DNA from: an uncultured Treponema sp.
GTDB taxonomy: Bacteria; Spirochaetota; Spirochaetia; Treponematales; Treponemataceae
NCBI GenBank assembly: GCA_934718065.1
Contig: CAKUZR010000014.1
Location: 11,556-75,555, forward strand
DNA length: 64,000 bases
Direction of reading: 5' to 3'
This document shows positions 35,766 through 43,441 of the stretch, one piece after another. Numbering within the stretch: the stretch's first letter is position 1; each line of letters starts with the position of its first letter. The notes beneath the pieces were generated by a model. It had not been told where the DNA came from and searched no databases. It worked only from the letters and a program-made list of their open reading frames with translations. The translations under genes and the position numbers were made by a program.

Positions 35766-37448
35766 ATGACAGATATTGAAATTGCCCAGAAAAACAAGAT
35801 GGTTCCGGTTTCGGAAGTTGCTGAAAAAATCGGAATAAAAGCGGACGAGCTTGAGCTTTACGGCCCTTACAAGGCAAAACTCACAATGAAAAAGCTCCGC
35901 GAGCTTCAGAGCAAGGCTTCCGACCCTTCAAAACGGGGAAAGCTTATTCTTGTTACGGCAATTACTCCAACTCCTGCCGGTGAAGGAAAATCAACCGTTT
36001 CAATCGGGCTGAACGACGGCCTTAGAAAAATCGGCAAAAAATCTGTGGTTGCGCTGCGCGAGCCTTCTTTGGGGCCTTGCTTCGGTGTTAAAGGCGGCGC
36101 TTGCGGCGGCGGATATGCGCAGATTGTTCCGATGGAAGACATCAACCTGCATTTTACAGGCGACATCCACGCTATTTCTATTGCGAACAACTTGATTGCA
36201 GCGCTGATTGACAATCATATTCAGCAAGGAAACGAGCTTGGTATTGATCCGCGCACAATTTCATGGAAACGCTGCGTTGATTTGAACGACCGCCAGCTTA
36301 GAAATATTGTTGACGGACTTGGAAACAGAACTGACGGAACTCCGCGCGAAGACCATTTCCAGATTACAGTTGCCTCTGAAATTATGGCGATTATCTGCCT
36401 TAGCCGTTCAATTTCTGAGCTTAAGGAAAGAATTTCAAATATCATTATTGGAAAGAATTACAACAAGGAAAATGTAAAATTCGGCGACTTGAAATGTACT
36501 GGAGCAGTCGCTTCGCTGCTGAAAGACGCAATCCGCCCGAACCTTGTGCAGACGTTGGAAAAAAATCCGGCTTTTGTTCACGGCGGACCTTTTGCAAATA
36601 TTGCGCACGGATGCAATTCTGTGAACGCAACTTTAAGCGCGCTTGCCTGCGGTGATTATGTTGTTACAGAAGCGGGATTTGCCGCTGACCTTGGCGCTGA
36701 AAAATTTATGGATATTAAGTGCCGTGCTGCCGGACTTGCTCCTAGCGCAGTTGTTATTGTTGCCACAATCCGCGCGCTGAAAATGCACGGCGGCGTTGCA
36801 AAGCCTGAGCTTTCAAAGCCGAATGTAGCCGCGCTGGAAAAAGGTTTTGAAAATCTGAAGGCGCATATTGAAAATATTTCAAAGTTCGGCGTGCCTAGCG
36901 TTGTTGCGGTGAATAAATTTATCACAGACACAGACGAAGAAATTGCTCTTCTTGAAAAACTCTGCAAGGAAAACGGTTCCCGCGCAGTTTTGTGTGAAGG
37001 CTGGGGCAAAGGCGGCGATGGTGCGGCTGAGCTTGCAAAAGCTGTTTGTGAAATTGCGGAAAGCGGAAAAGCTGATTTCCATTATCTTTATGAAGATGAG
37101 CTTTCTTTGGATAAAAAGATTGAAAAAATTGCAAAAGAAATATATCATGCTAGTTCAGTAGATTTTGAAAGCAAAGCGTTGAAGAAACTGAAGGAATTTG
37201 AAGCCCAGGGCTACGGAAAACTTCCAGTCTGCATTGCGAAAACTCAGAATTCTATAAGCCATGATCCAAAGCTTATCGGTGCGCCAAGCGGATATGTATT
37301 CCCTGTCCGCGATGTGCAGCTTTATGCTGGCGCAGGCTTTGTGGTTGCGCTTGCCGGCGATATCATGACAATGCCAGGACTTCCAAAAGCTCCTGCCGCG
37401 TTGAATATTGATGTTGACGACGACGGCGTGATTTCCGGATTGTTTTAA
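35766..37448 (+). CDS. fhs: Formate-tetrahydrofolate ligase
   Basis: A 560-aa enzyme making 10-formyl-THF from formate, THF and ATP. The nucleotide loop is [17 protein letters not shown], then [57 protein letters not shown] and [17 protein letters not shown]. Length is the family norm. It supplies one-carbon units and is the entry to reductive acetogenesis in some gut treponemes; no other acetogenesis genes are seen here. AGGTTG lies 6 nt before the start. Confidence 0.97.
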   Translation: MTDIEIAQKNKMVPVSEVAEKIGIKADELELYGPYKAKLTMKKLRELQSKASDPSKRGKLILVTAITPTPAGEGKSTVSIGLNDGLRKIGKKSVVALREPSLGPCFGVKGGACGGGYAQIVPMEDINLHFTGDIHAISIANNLIAALIDNHIQQGNELGIDPRTISWKRCVDLNDRQLRNIVDGLGNRTDGTPREDHFQITVASEIMAIICLSRSISELKERISNIIIGKNYNKENVKFGDLKCTGAVASLLKDAIRPNLVQTLEKNPAFVHGGPFANIAHGCNSVNATLSALACGDYVVTEAGFAADLGAEKFMDIKCRAAGLAPSAVVIVATIRALKMHGGVAKPELSKPNVAALEKGFENLKAHIENISKFGVPSVVAVNKFITDTDEEIALLEKLCKENGSRAVLCEGWGKGGDGAAELAKAVCEIAESGKADFHYLYEDELSLDKKIEKIAKEIYHASSVDFESKALKKLKEFEAQGYGKLPVCIAKTQNSISHDPKLIGAPSGYVFPVRDVQLYAGAGFVVALAGDIMTMPGLPKAPAALNIDVDDDGVISGLF

Positions 37449-37486
37449 TTTGAAAAAAAATGCCGTCATTTGGCGGCAAAGTTTTA

Positions 37487-37560
37487 GTCCCAGTAGCTCA
37501 GCTGGATAGAGCGTCCGCCTCCTAAGCGGAAGGTCGCGCGTTCGACTCGCGCTCGGGACA
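37487..37560 (+). tRNA. tRNA-Arg (anticodon CCU)
   Basis: A 74-nt cloverleaf: acceptor GTCCCAG with TCGGGAC (one A-C mismatch), D-stem GCTC/GAGC, anticodon stem TCCGC/GCGGA around loop CTCCTAA, and T-arm GCGCG TTCGACT CGCGC. CCA is not encoded. It reads AGG codons. Confidence 0.93.
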
Positions 37561-37563
37561 CTA

Positions 37564-37597
37564 AAGGGCGTGCTTGCAAAAGCTCGCCCTTTTTTTT
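37564..37597 (+). terminator. Intrinsic terminator after tRNA-Arg
   Basis: AAGGGCGTGCTT pairs with AAGCTCGCCCTT around a GCAA loop with one mismatch, followed by a run of T. Confidence 0.9.
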
Positions 37598-37651
37598 ATG
37601 CTTGGAAGTTTTCCGTGCGGAAAGCAGTTGTTTGTTCTGTTGAAGGATTTT

Positions 37652-38503
37652 TCAGTCGCAGTCGTAGTAAACGCCGCGTTTTACGCAGCCGGCAAATCCG
37701 TCCTGTTCAATTTTTGAAATGTTTTTGTCCGCATCGTCGCTGTAATGGCAAAGATAAGTTTTTTTGCGCAAATCCGCCGGCAGAATTTCAAGAAGTTCGT
37801 CGTAGCCCGCATGAACAGCGTTGTGCCCAAACTGGCAGTCGTGAAAAATATAGTCAATTTTAAATGATGAATTGAGCCACTCAATCAGGCTTTTGTCCGC
37901 CTGGGAATCGCCCGTGTAAATTATTCTGTTGTCAATAAGAATTCCCACCGAATAGTAGCTGTTCTTCCAGCTGTCGCTTTTTGTAAAAACGTGCTTCGTC
38001 CTGAAAATTTTTAAATTTATTCCGCCGACATCCGCTTCATAGAACGGCCGCGGTGAATTTTTGATTTTTTCCGGCTTTATCTGGTTGAAATAGTCCTTGA
38101 ATTTCATATTTGATTTTGAAAAATCTTCGCCACTGTGCCTGAGGCCGCCCTTTAAAGATTCGTTCCAGAGAATTTTCTTGAATTCATCCGTTGCCACAAT
38201 ATTTGGAATTTGTTTCGTTCCGTACATATTTGAAAGAGCGACTTCTTCCATTCCGCCGATGTGGTCAGCGTGGTTATGCGTAAGGATGAAATTTCTGACC
38301 TGGGTTATTTTTGAGTTGAACTGAGAAAAAGCCAGGGAACACAAAGTTCCGCAGTCTATAAGAATATGGGAATTGCCTTTTATCAGAAGCGCGTTGTTTT
38401 GAAAATATTTTTTTGAAAAAGCGCCGCCGGTTCCCAAAAAGAAAAGTGAAACCTGTCCGTCGTTTGTAAAATCAATTGAACCTTTAAATTCTCGAATTTT
38501 CAT
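37652..38503 (-). CDS. Metallo-beta-lactamase-fold hydrolase
   Basis: A 283-aa cytoplasmic protein. The metal-binding motif is FILTHNHADHIGGMEEVALS, with further ligands in IIYTGDSQADKSLIEW, YIFHDCQFGHNAVHAGYDEL and TYLCHYSDD. It resembles RNase Z-like and other phosphodiesterase members, but the substrate cannot be named. It is divergent from the amylase gene. On its strand TATACT (38512-38517) ends 8 nt before the ATG, so a near-leaderless message is predicted. Confidence 0.8.
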   Translation of the reverse strand: MKIREFKGSIDFTNDGQVSLFFLGTGGAFSKKYFQNNALLIKGNSHILIDCGTLCSLAFSQFNSKITQVRNFILTHNHADHIGGMEEVALSNMYGTKQIPNIVATDEFKKILWNESLKGGLRHSGEDFSKSNMKFKDYFNQIKPEKIKNSPRPFYEADVGGINLKIFRTKHVFTKSDSWKNSYYSVGILIDNRIIYTGDSQADKSLIEWLNSSFKIDYIFHDCQFGHNAVHAGYDELLEILPADLRKKTYLCHYSDDADKNISKIEQDGFAGCVKRGVYYDCD

Positions 38504-38511
38504 CTGTTTTT

Positions 38512-38544
38512 AGTATAGCACAATGTAAATCTTTAGAATAGAAT
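38512..38544. promoter_or_regulatory. Divergent -10 elements for hydrolase and amylase genes
   Basis: Minus strand TATACT (38512-38517) ends 8 nt before ATG 38503. Plus strand TAGAAT (38539-38544) ends 6 nt before ATG 38551. No ribosome sites are present on either side. Confidence 0.45.
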
Positions 38545-38550
38545 TAAAAT

Positions 38551-40338
38551 ATGAATTTAGCAGCAGTACAACATTACGCGTTTGATAATTTTTGCTATCC
38601 TTTGGACGAGGATACTCTGGAAATCAATATTCTTACAGGAAAAGATGTTGAGCATATTTTCATTGTTTACGGCGACCCGTTTGCCGGCGGAATTTTAGGC
38701 GGCGACTGGAGCTGGAAAGGCAAGGAAATTGAAATTTTTAAGCGGAAGGAGCTTCAGGAGCATTTCAGGTGGACTGTTGAAATAAAGCCTGAATTCAAGC
38801 GCCTTTCGTATTATTTCCGCATTTTGAGCGGCGGTGAGGAAGTTTTTTTCTCTTACGACGGATTTTTTACAAAAGCTGAATTTGAAAACGGCGGAAACAG
38901 ACATGGATTCTTTATTTTTCCGTGGATGAATCCTGCCGACATAAACAGAACGCCAAAATGGGCTGAAAACACAGTCTGGTACCAGATTTTTCCTGCGCGG
39001 TTCTGCCGGGGAAAAAGCGATTTTACGCCAAAAAATCTTTTGCCGTGGCCTGCGTTCGGGGAAGAAATTCCGAGCGACCACGAAGGTCCGGAGCCTGTTT
39101 ACGGTGGGAATATCCAGGGAATAATAGACAAGCTGGATTATCTGAAGGAGCTTGGCGTTACAGGAATTTACACAACGCCGATAAACAAATCCAGCAGCCA
39201 GCACAAGTACAACACTGATGATTACAATCTGATTGATGAAGAATTTGGTTCTGCCGAAATTGTGAAAAAATACGTTCAGGAAGCGCATAAACGCGGAATA
39301 AAAATTATGTTTGACGGCGTTTTCAATCATTCCGGATGGTTCTTTGAAAAATGGCAGGATGTCTGGGAAAAAAGGGAAAAATCAAAGTACAAAGACTGGT
39401 TCATGGTGAAAGATTTTGATTTTGTTGAGCCTGGTTTTGGCTACGGAAAAGGAAACGCCGGCCAGGGAAAATTCTATTCGTTTGCGTTTGTTGATTTTAT
39501 GCCAAAGCTGAACACGAATAATCCAGAATGCCGGAAATACATAATCGATGTGTGCAGAAACTGGGTGAAAAATTATGACATTGATGCGCTAAGGCTTGAT
39601 GTTGCGAATGAAGTTTCCCATGTTTTCTGCAAGGAGCTTAAAGCCGCGATGTGCGAGCTTAAGCCGGATTTTTATATTATCGGCGAAATCTGGCACAATT
39701 CCCTGCCGTGGCTTCGCGGCGATGAATACGATTCTGTTATGAATTATCCTTTGCAGAACGGAATCGCTGATTTTTGCTGCGGAAAGCAGTGGAACGTTAA
39801 AAAGTTTGAGTATGCGCTGAACCGCTGCTATTCAATGTATTTCAGGCAGACGAACCGCGTGCTTTTTAATCAGATGGACAGCCACGACACAATAAGAATT
39901 TTGAACCGCTGCGGAGGAGACAAGACGGCCGCGCTTCAGACGCTGGTTCTGCTTTTTGCAATGACTGGCTCTGTCTGCATTTACTACGGAACGGAAATTA
40001 TGCTTCCTGGCAGTTTTGACCCGGACAACCGGCGCTGCATGCCTTGGAAAGAAATTGAAGAGGGAAAATTTTCCGGGGAACTGGACTTTACAAAAAAACT
40101 TATTGCTCTGCGCAAGGCTCATGCGGCGATGCGAAGCCCGGATTATGAATTTGTTTATTCTGATTCCGACAGGAACGGCGATGACAGAATTGTTCATATT
40201 GTGAAAATTTCTGAGGATGGTTCTGAAAAAATCGGAGTGGTTGTGGACTGCGGCTCAAGCGGAAAAGATATTTCTGTGTTTGCGGAAAACAAGGAAATCC
40301 TTTTGAGCGCGGATAAAATTTTGATTTACAGAATGTAG
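38551..40338 (+). CDS. GH13 alpha-amylase family enzyme (neopullulanase/cyclomaltodextrinase type)
   Basis: A 595-aa protein without a signal peptide, so cytoplasmic. An N-terminal CBM34-like beta-domain (~1-125) precedes the barrel. GH13 regions are FDGVFNHSG (region I), DIDALRLDVANEVSH (II, with the nucleophile Asp), YIIGEIWHN (III, with the acid/base Glu) and FNQMDSHDT (IV). VWYQIFPARFCRG, near the start of the barrel, is typical of the neopullulanase subgroup. It should hydrolyse imported maltodextrins or cyclodextrins. This fits a polysaccharide-fermenting gut or rumen spirochaete. Confidence 0.92.
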   Translation: MNLAAVQHYAFDNFCYPLDEDTLEINILTGKDVEHIFIVYGDPFAGGILGGDWSWKGKEIEIFKRKELQEHFRWTVEIKPEFKRLSYYFRILSGGEEVFFSYDGFFTKAEFENGGNRHGFFIFPWMNPADINRTPKWAENTVWYQIFPARFCRGKSDFTPKNLLPWPAFGEEIPSDHEGPEPVYGGNIQGIIDKLDYLKELGVTGIYTTPINKSSSQHKYNTDDYNLIDEEFGSAEIVKKYVQEAHKRGIKIMFDGVFNHSGWFFEKWQDVWEKREKSKYKDWFMVKDFDFVEPGFGYGKGNAGQGKFYSFAFVDFMPKLNTNNPECRKYIIDVCRNWVKNYDIDALRLDVANEVSHVFCKELKAAMCELKPDFYIIGEIWHNSLPWLRGDEYDSVMNYPLQNGIADFCCGKQWNVKKFEYALNRCYSMYFRQTNRVLFNQMDSHDTIRILNRCGGDKTAALQTLVLLFAMTGSVCIYYGTEIMLPGSFDPDNRRCMPWKEIEEGKFSGELDFTKKLIALRKAHAAMRSPDYEFVYSDSDRNGDDRIVHIVKISEDGSEKIGVVVDCGSSGKDISVFAENKEILLSADKILIYRM

Positions 40339-40367
40339 CCTGCGCCGACATGGAAGGGCGCGAAGCG

Positions 40368-40410
40368 TTTGAAAGCGTCGGCGGCAACGGCGGCGCTTTC
40401 AAATGAGCGT
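40368..40410. repeat. Intergenic inverted repeat
   Basis: GCGTTTGAAAGCG at about 40369 pairs with CGCTTTCAAATG at about 40397, with a GC-rich loop. It lies between the convergent amylase and small membrane protein genes and may end transcription from either side, though no T-run follows at once. Confidence 0.4.
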
Positions 40411-40439
40411 CAGCGGAACCCTGGAACGCCGGTTTGCGG

Positions 40440-40763
40440 TTATTTTTTGCGCCCTAAAGAAAAAGCTAACGCAGAAAAACAGGCAATCAGCGCAAGAACG
40501 TAAACGAACGAAAGGTAGCGGAACATTTTTGGAAGAACTTTGATTATGATTCCTGAGGCGATTGTGAGGCCGCCGAGCGCAAGCGCGATGATTCCGCAAA
40601 GTTTTCCGGTGATTACGGCTTTGCGTTTTTCTTCGGGGTTTTCGTGGCTGTCGGCAAGCGCTTTCTGGTAGTTTTTTGAGGAAAAATAGAATCCGGCGGC
40701 AAGAAACGCGATTCCGGCGATTATGAATGCTGCCATTGCGATGATTAATTTTGTTTCGTTCAT
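40440..40763 (-). CDS. Small membrane protein, unknown family
   Basis: A 107-aa protein with three hydrophobic segments (residues ~5-27, ~50-72, ~82-102) and a polar, charged loop after the first (KNYQKALADSHENPEEKRKA). It resembles small DUF3784-like membrane proteins in size and layout, but I cannot confirm that. It lies 38 bp downstream of the RluA-type gene. Confidence 0.65.
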   Translation of the reverse strand: MNETKLIIAMAAFIIAGIAFLAAGFYFSSKNYQKALADSHENPEEKRKAVITGKLCGIIALALGGLTIASGIIIKVLPKMFRYLSFVYVLALIACFSALAFSLGRKK

Positions 40764-40801
40764 AAATCCTTCTTTTCAGTGTGTTTTGAATTTTTCTGGA
40801 C

Positions 40802-41809
40802 TTATCTGTGGAATTTTCCGCGAGAGATAAAATCCATTTTTGAAAGTTTTTTGCGGCTTGGAATTTCTTTTCCGGAAAATTCGCTGTAGATGTCTTTTTG
40901 CTTTTCGTGGTGCGGTTTCTGGAATTTAGGCGACCAGACGGCCGGAACGTTTCCTGTGTTCTGCTGGACGGTTTTTTGCCATTCGTCCGGCTCCGGGATT
41001 TCAAATTTCATCAGCTCGTTTGTGTACGGATGGGTGAATTCCAGCGTTCGGGCGTGAAGCGCAAGTCTTCCGAAAGGGTCGGTCTGCGCGCGGTAATTTT
41101 CGTCGCCGGCAAGCGGATAGCCTTTGCTTGCAAGATGCGCGCGGATTTGGTTTTTGCGGCCGGTGTCAAGGCTCAGCTCAAAAAGTGTGTGGTATTTTCC
41201 GCGTGAAATTACCTTGAAGTGGGTTCTTGCGGAAATTGTCTTGAATTCGGGTTTTCCGTTTTTTATAAGAAGATTTTTTTCGTAGATTGATTTTTCGCCG
41301 CGCCCGGAATTTTTTTCCGAAAGAATTGCTTTTTTAGTCGCGCTGCTGGCCGCCGGATGGTCGTCTTTTTTGGGAACAAAACCGATGTTGTGGGCGTTGT
41401 ATGCAAGCTCCGCGTCGATTGTTCCGCTGTCCGGAAGAATTCCTGTTTTTGGATTTTCAGCGACAGAACGGTAAAGACGTTCTTTGACCATTTTCTGCCA
41501 GTTTTCCATGATTTTTTTCTGCGCATCCTGGGTGAGCGCAAACATCATGACTCCGGAAGTGTCGCGGTCAAGCCGGTGTACAACGAACGGGCGGTGGTTT
41601 GAATTGTAAGTGCCTTTTTTCCGCATGAGCTGCTCGAGCGCGGCTTCCGCCGTTTTGTTGTTGCTTCCCGGATACGGAACGCTCAGCATTCCGCTTGGCT
41701 TGTAGATTACGGCAAGATGTTCGTCTTCGTAAAGAAGCTCGATTTTTTCATGGCCAAAGTCTTTTTTGTTTTCTTTTTTCTGCTGAGTTCCGGCTAATAT
41801 TTTCGGCAT
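40802..41809 (-). CDS. RluA-family pseudouridine synthase
   Basis: A 335-aa protein. There is no S4 domain; the catalytic domain starts near residue 25 (LLYEDEHLAVIYKPSGMLSV). The active-site motif is VVHRLDRDTSGVMMFAL with the nucleophilic Asp. ISRGKYHTLFELSLDTGRKN and RAHLASKGYPLAGDENY are family blocks, as is LALHARTLEFTHP. An ~50-residue basic insertion (SATKKAILSEKNSGRGEKS) and a basic tail are unusual. The RNA target is unknown. It starts 3 nt after the upstream acidic gene, with AGGA as ribosome site. Confidence 0.9.
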   Translation of the reverse strand: MPKILAGTQQKKENKKDFGHEKIELLYEDEHLAVIYKPSGMLSVPYPGSNNKTAEAALEQLMRKKGTYNSNHRPFVVHRLDRDTSGVMMFALTQDAQKKIMENWQKMVKERLYRSVAENPKTGILPDSGTIDAELAYNAHNIGFVPKKDDHPAASSATKKAILSEKNSGRGEKSIYEKNLLIKNGKPEFKTISARTHFKVISRGKYHTLFELSLDTGRKNQIRAHLASKGYPLAGDENYRAQTDPFGRLALHARTLEFTHPYTNELMKFEIPEPDEWQKTVQQNTGNVPAVWSPKFQKPHHEKQKDIYSEFSGKEIPSRKKLSKMDFISRGKFHR

Positions 41810-41812
41810 TTT

Positions 41813-42205
41813 TTATTCCTCGTTTTCCTCGTCGTCGCTTTCGTCGTAGTCGTAATCCTGAGGAACGTAATTTTTTTCCATGACAGAAAGAATATCCATC
41901 AGCTGTCCGTAGGTTTTTTCGTCATGCTCAAGCGTTTCCGGCGAACGTCCGTCCACAATGAAATTTTCCGCGTAGGAATTCAGCATTTCGTACATAAATG
42001 CGTAATCTTCTTCATCCAGCGAGTTCAAAGATTCAAGACCGCTGATTTCCGGAAGAATGTCTTCTAGAATCGCAGTCAAATCGGCACATTCGTCAGTCAG
42101 CTCGCGCGTGTATTCGTAGCTGTCTTTTGAAAGATATTCTGAATTTTCCTTAATCTGCTCAAGAATTTTTTTATATGAATCAACAAGAAGTTCGTCGTCT
42201 GTCAT
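41813..42205 (-). CDS. Small acidic protein of unknown function
   Basis: A 130-aa, strongly acidic and mostly helical protein ending in a run of Asp/Glu (DYDESDDEENEE). No recognised domain. TACACT ends 7 nt before the ATG on this strand, giving a near-leaderless start. It forms an operon with the RluA-type gene (3-bp gap). Confidence 0.7.
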   Translation of the reverse strand: MTDDELLVDSYKKILEQIKENSEYLSKDSYEYTRELTDECADLTAILEDILPEISGLESLNSLDEEDYAFMYEMLNSYAENFIVDGRSPETLEHDEKTYGQLMDILSVMEKNYVPQDYDYDESDDEENEE

Positions 42206-42284
42206 GCTGAATAGTGTAGCACGAAAGGAAAAAATGGAAAATCACTAAATGTTCAAATTTTTTGAAATAAACAGCGGATTGCAC

Positions 42285-42313
42285 TTGACATAATTTAGAG
42301 AAAAATGTATTCT
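42285..42313 (+). promoter_or_regulatory. Promoter of the tRNA-Gln/tRNA-Glu unit
   Basis: A perfect TTGACA (42285-42290), 17-bp spacer and TATTCT (42308-42313), ending 14 nt before the tRNA-Gln gene. Confidence 0.8.
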
Positions 42314-42327
42314 TTTAGAACATTGCA

Positions 42328-42400
42328 TTCCCCGATTGTGTAATGGTAGCACTTCAGATTCTGGTTCTGACTGTGGGGGTTCGAATCCTCCTTGGGGAAC
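42328..42400 (+). tRNA. tRNA-Gln (anticodon CUG)
   Basis: Acceptor TTCCCCG pairs with TGGGGAA. The anticodon stem TCAGA/TCTGA encloses TTCTGGT, giving anticodon CUG. The T-arm is GGGGG TTCGAAT CCTCC. No CCA is encoded. The 3' discriminator position reads C here, which is unusual. Confidence 0.9.
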
Positions 42401-42401
42401 T

Positions 42402-42479
42402 AACAAGGCTGTCCGGAAAGAATTACTGTTGACGATTTAATTCGGCAGTTGCGCTTCTTTCCGAACAGCTTTGTTTTTT
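42402..42479 (+). terminator. Long hairpin between tRNA-Gln and tRNA-Glu
   Basis: A 21-bp stem with one mismatch pairs 42402-42422 with 42455-42475 (AACAAGGCTGT and CGGAAAGAA against TTCTTTCCG and ACAGCTTTGTT), followed by T6. It could terminate or serve as a processing site between the two tRNAs. Confidence 0.75.
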
Positions 42480-42481
42480 AT

Positions 42482-42553
42482 GGCCCCTTCGTATAACGGC
42501 TAGTACAGCGGATTCTCATTCCGTCAACAGGAGTTCGATTCTCCTAGGGGCTA
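42482..42553 (+). tRNA. tRNA-Glu (anticodon CUC)
   Basis: A 72-nt tRNA: acceptor GGCCCCT/AGGGGCT, anticodon stem GCGGA/TCCGT around TTCTCAT (anticodon CUC), T-arm AGGAG TTCGATT CTCCT. No CCA is encoded. Its last 20 bases recur twice downstream. Confidence 0.94.
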
Positions 42554-42984
42554 GTTTTTTTGAAAGACAGCACTTGTTTTGTGTTGTCTTTTTTATTTAA
42601 CCGAAGAAACAGAATCGAACTGCGGAGCGAGCGTTTTTGGAATTGCGAGCAGTGCGGAGCAATTGCAAAATTTTCCGCCAAGGAGGGCGGAAAAAGCGAG
42701 AGCAGACGGCGCAGAGGGAAAAAACAGGAGGTTTTTGACCGGTGCGCTTCGATTCTCCTAGGGGCTAAAAATAGTTTTAAGAGCAGCGCTAGTTTCGGCG
42801 CTGTTTTTTTTATTTAACTGAAGAATTGGAATCGAACTGCGGAGCGAGCGTTTTTGGAATTGCGAGCAGTGCGGAGCAATTGCAAAATTTTCCGCCAAGG
42901 ATGGCGGAAAAAGCGAGAGCAGACGGCGCAAAGGGAAAAAACAGGAGGTTTTTGACCGGCGCGCTTCGATTCTCCTAGGGGCTA
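42554..42984. repeat. Two tandem ~215-bp units each ending in the tRNA-Glu 3' end
   Basis: The 20 bases TTCGATTCTCCTAGGGGCTA occur at 42534-42553 (in the tRNA), 42748-42767 and 42965-42984, 214 and 217 bp apart. The units are nearly identical over their last ~170 bp. They share GAATCGAACTGCGGAGCG near the start (GAATCGAAC is the reverse complement of the T-arm) and ACAGGAGGTTTTTGACCGG before the tRNA fragment. The first ~40 bp of each unit differ. Unit 2 begins with its own hairpin, CAGCGC/GCGCTG plus T8 at 42784-42810. No complete tRNA or protein gene is present in the repeated part. Confidence 0.88.
42563..42591 (+). terminator. Terminator after tRNA-Glu
   Basis: AAAGACAGCAC pairs with GTGTTGTCTTT, followed by a run of T. 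Confidence 0.85.
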
Positions 42985-43038
42985 AAAATAGTTTTAAGCG
43001 CGGCGGATTCTGGACTGTGCATTAAAAAATTGTTGTGA

Positions 43039-43044
43039 TATAAT
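43039..43044 (+). promoter_or_regulatory. -10 element placing +1 at the trpR start
   Basis: TATAAT ends 6 nt before the ATG at 43051; no ribosome site is present. Confidence 0.55.
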
Positions 43045-43050
43045 GTTTCT

Positions 43051-43356
43051 ATGAATAAGAACACTTCTGAAGAAAATCCGGTGCTTTTGGAAAGTTACGA
43101 TGAGCTTTGCGGACTTCTTTTAAAGATTAAAGACAAGGATGAGTTGAAGTCTGTGTTCAGCTGCCTTTTTACTCCGAATGAGCGGCGCGATTTTGCGGAA
43201 CGCTGGCAGGTTGTGAAGGAGCTTAAGGCCGGAACAACCCAGCGGGAAATCGCAAGAATTTACAATATGTCGCTTTGCAAGATTACCCGCGGCTCAAAGG
43301 AGCTTCAGAAGAAGGACAGCGGTTTTTTGAAGCTTCTGGAGCTGCTGGAGAAATAG
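43051..43356 (+). CDS. trpR: TrpR/YerC-family transcriptional regulator
   Basis: A 101-aa helical protein matching the Trp repressor family: VFSCLFTPNERRDFAERWQV corresponds to the core helices, and KAGTTQREIARIYNMSLCKI plus TRGSKELQ is the helix-turn-helix with the TRGS signature. In E. coli the family represses tryptophan genes with bound tryptophan. Related YerC proteins lack ligand binding. No trp genes are in the window, so the regulon is unknown. A leaderless mRNA is predicted. Confidence 0.85.
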   Translation: MNKNTSEENPVLLESYDELCGLLLKIKDKDELKSVFSCLFTPNERRDFAERWQVVKELKAGTTQREIARIYNMSLCKITRGSKELQKKDSGFLKLLELLEK

Positions 43357-43441
43357 TTTTCTGCGGATTGCGTTAGGTTATGGAGCCACAAATGGCGGAA
43401 CAACCGACCGCGCAGTTTCTGCGCGGGAACGCCCGGCTTTT

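Noticed and set aside
40399..41004. 201-aa minus-strand open frame
   Set aside because: It straddles the small membrane protein gene and the end of the RluA-type gene in another frame, and its sequence is basic low-complexity.
42748..42984. Additional tRNA-Glu genes
   Set aside because: Only the last 20 bases of the tRNA are repeated; acceptor 5' half, D-arm and anticodon arm are missing.
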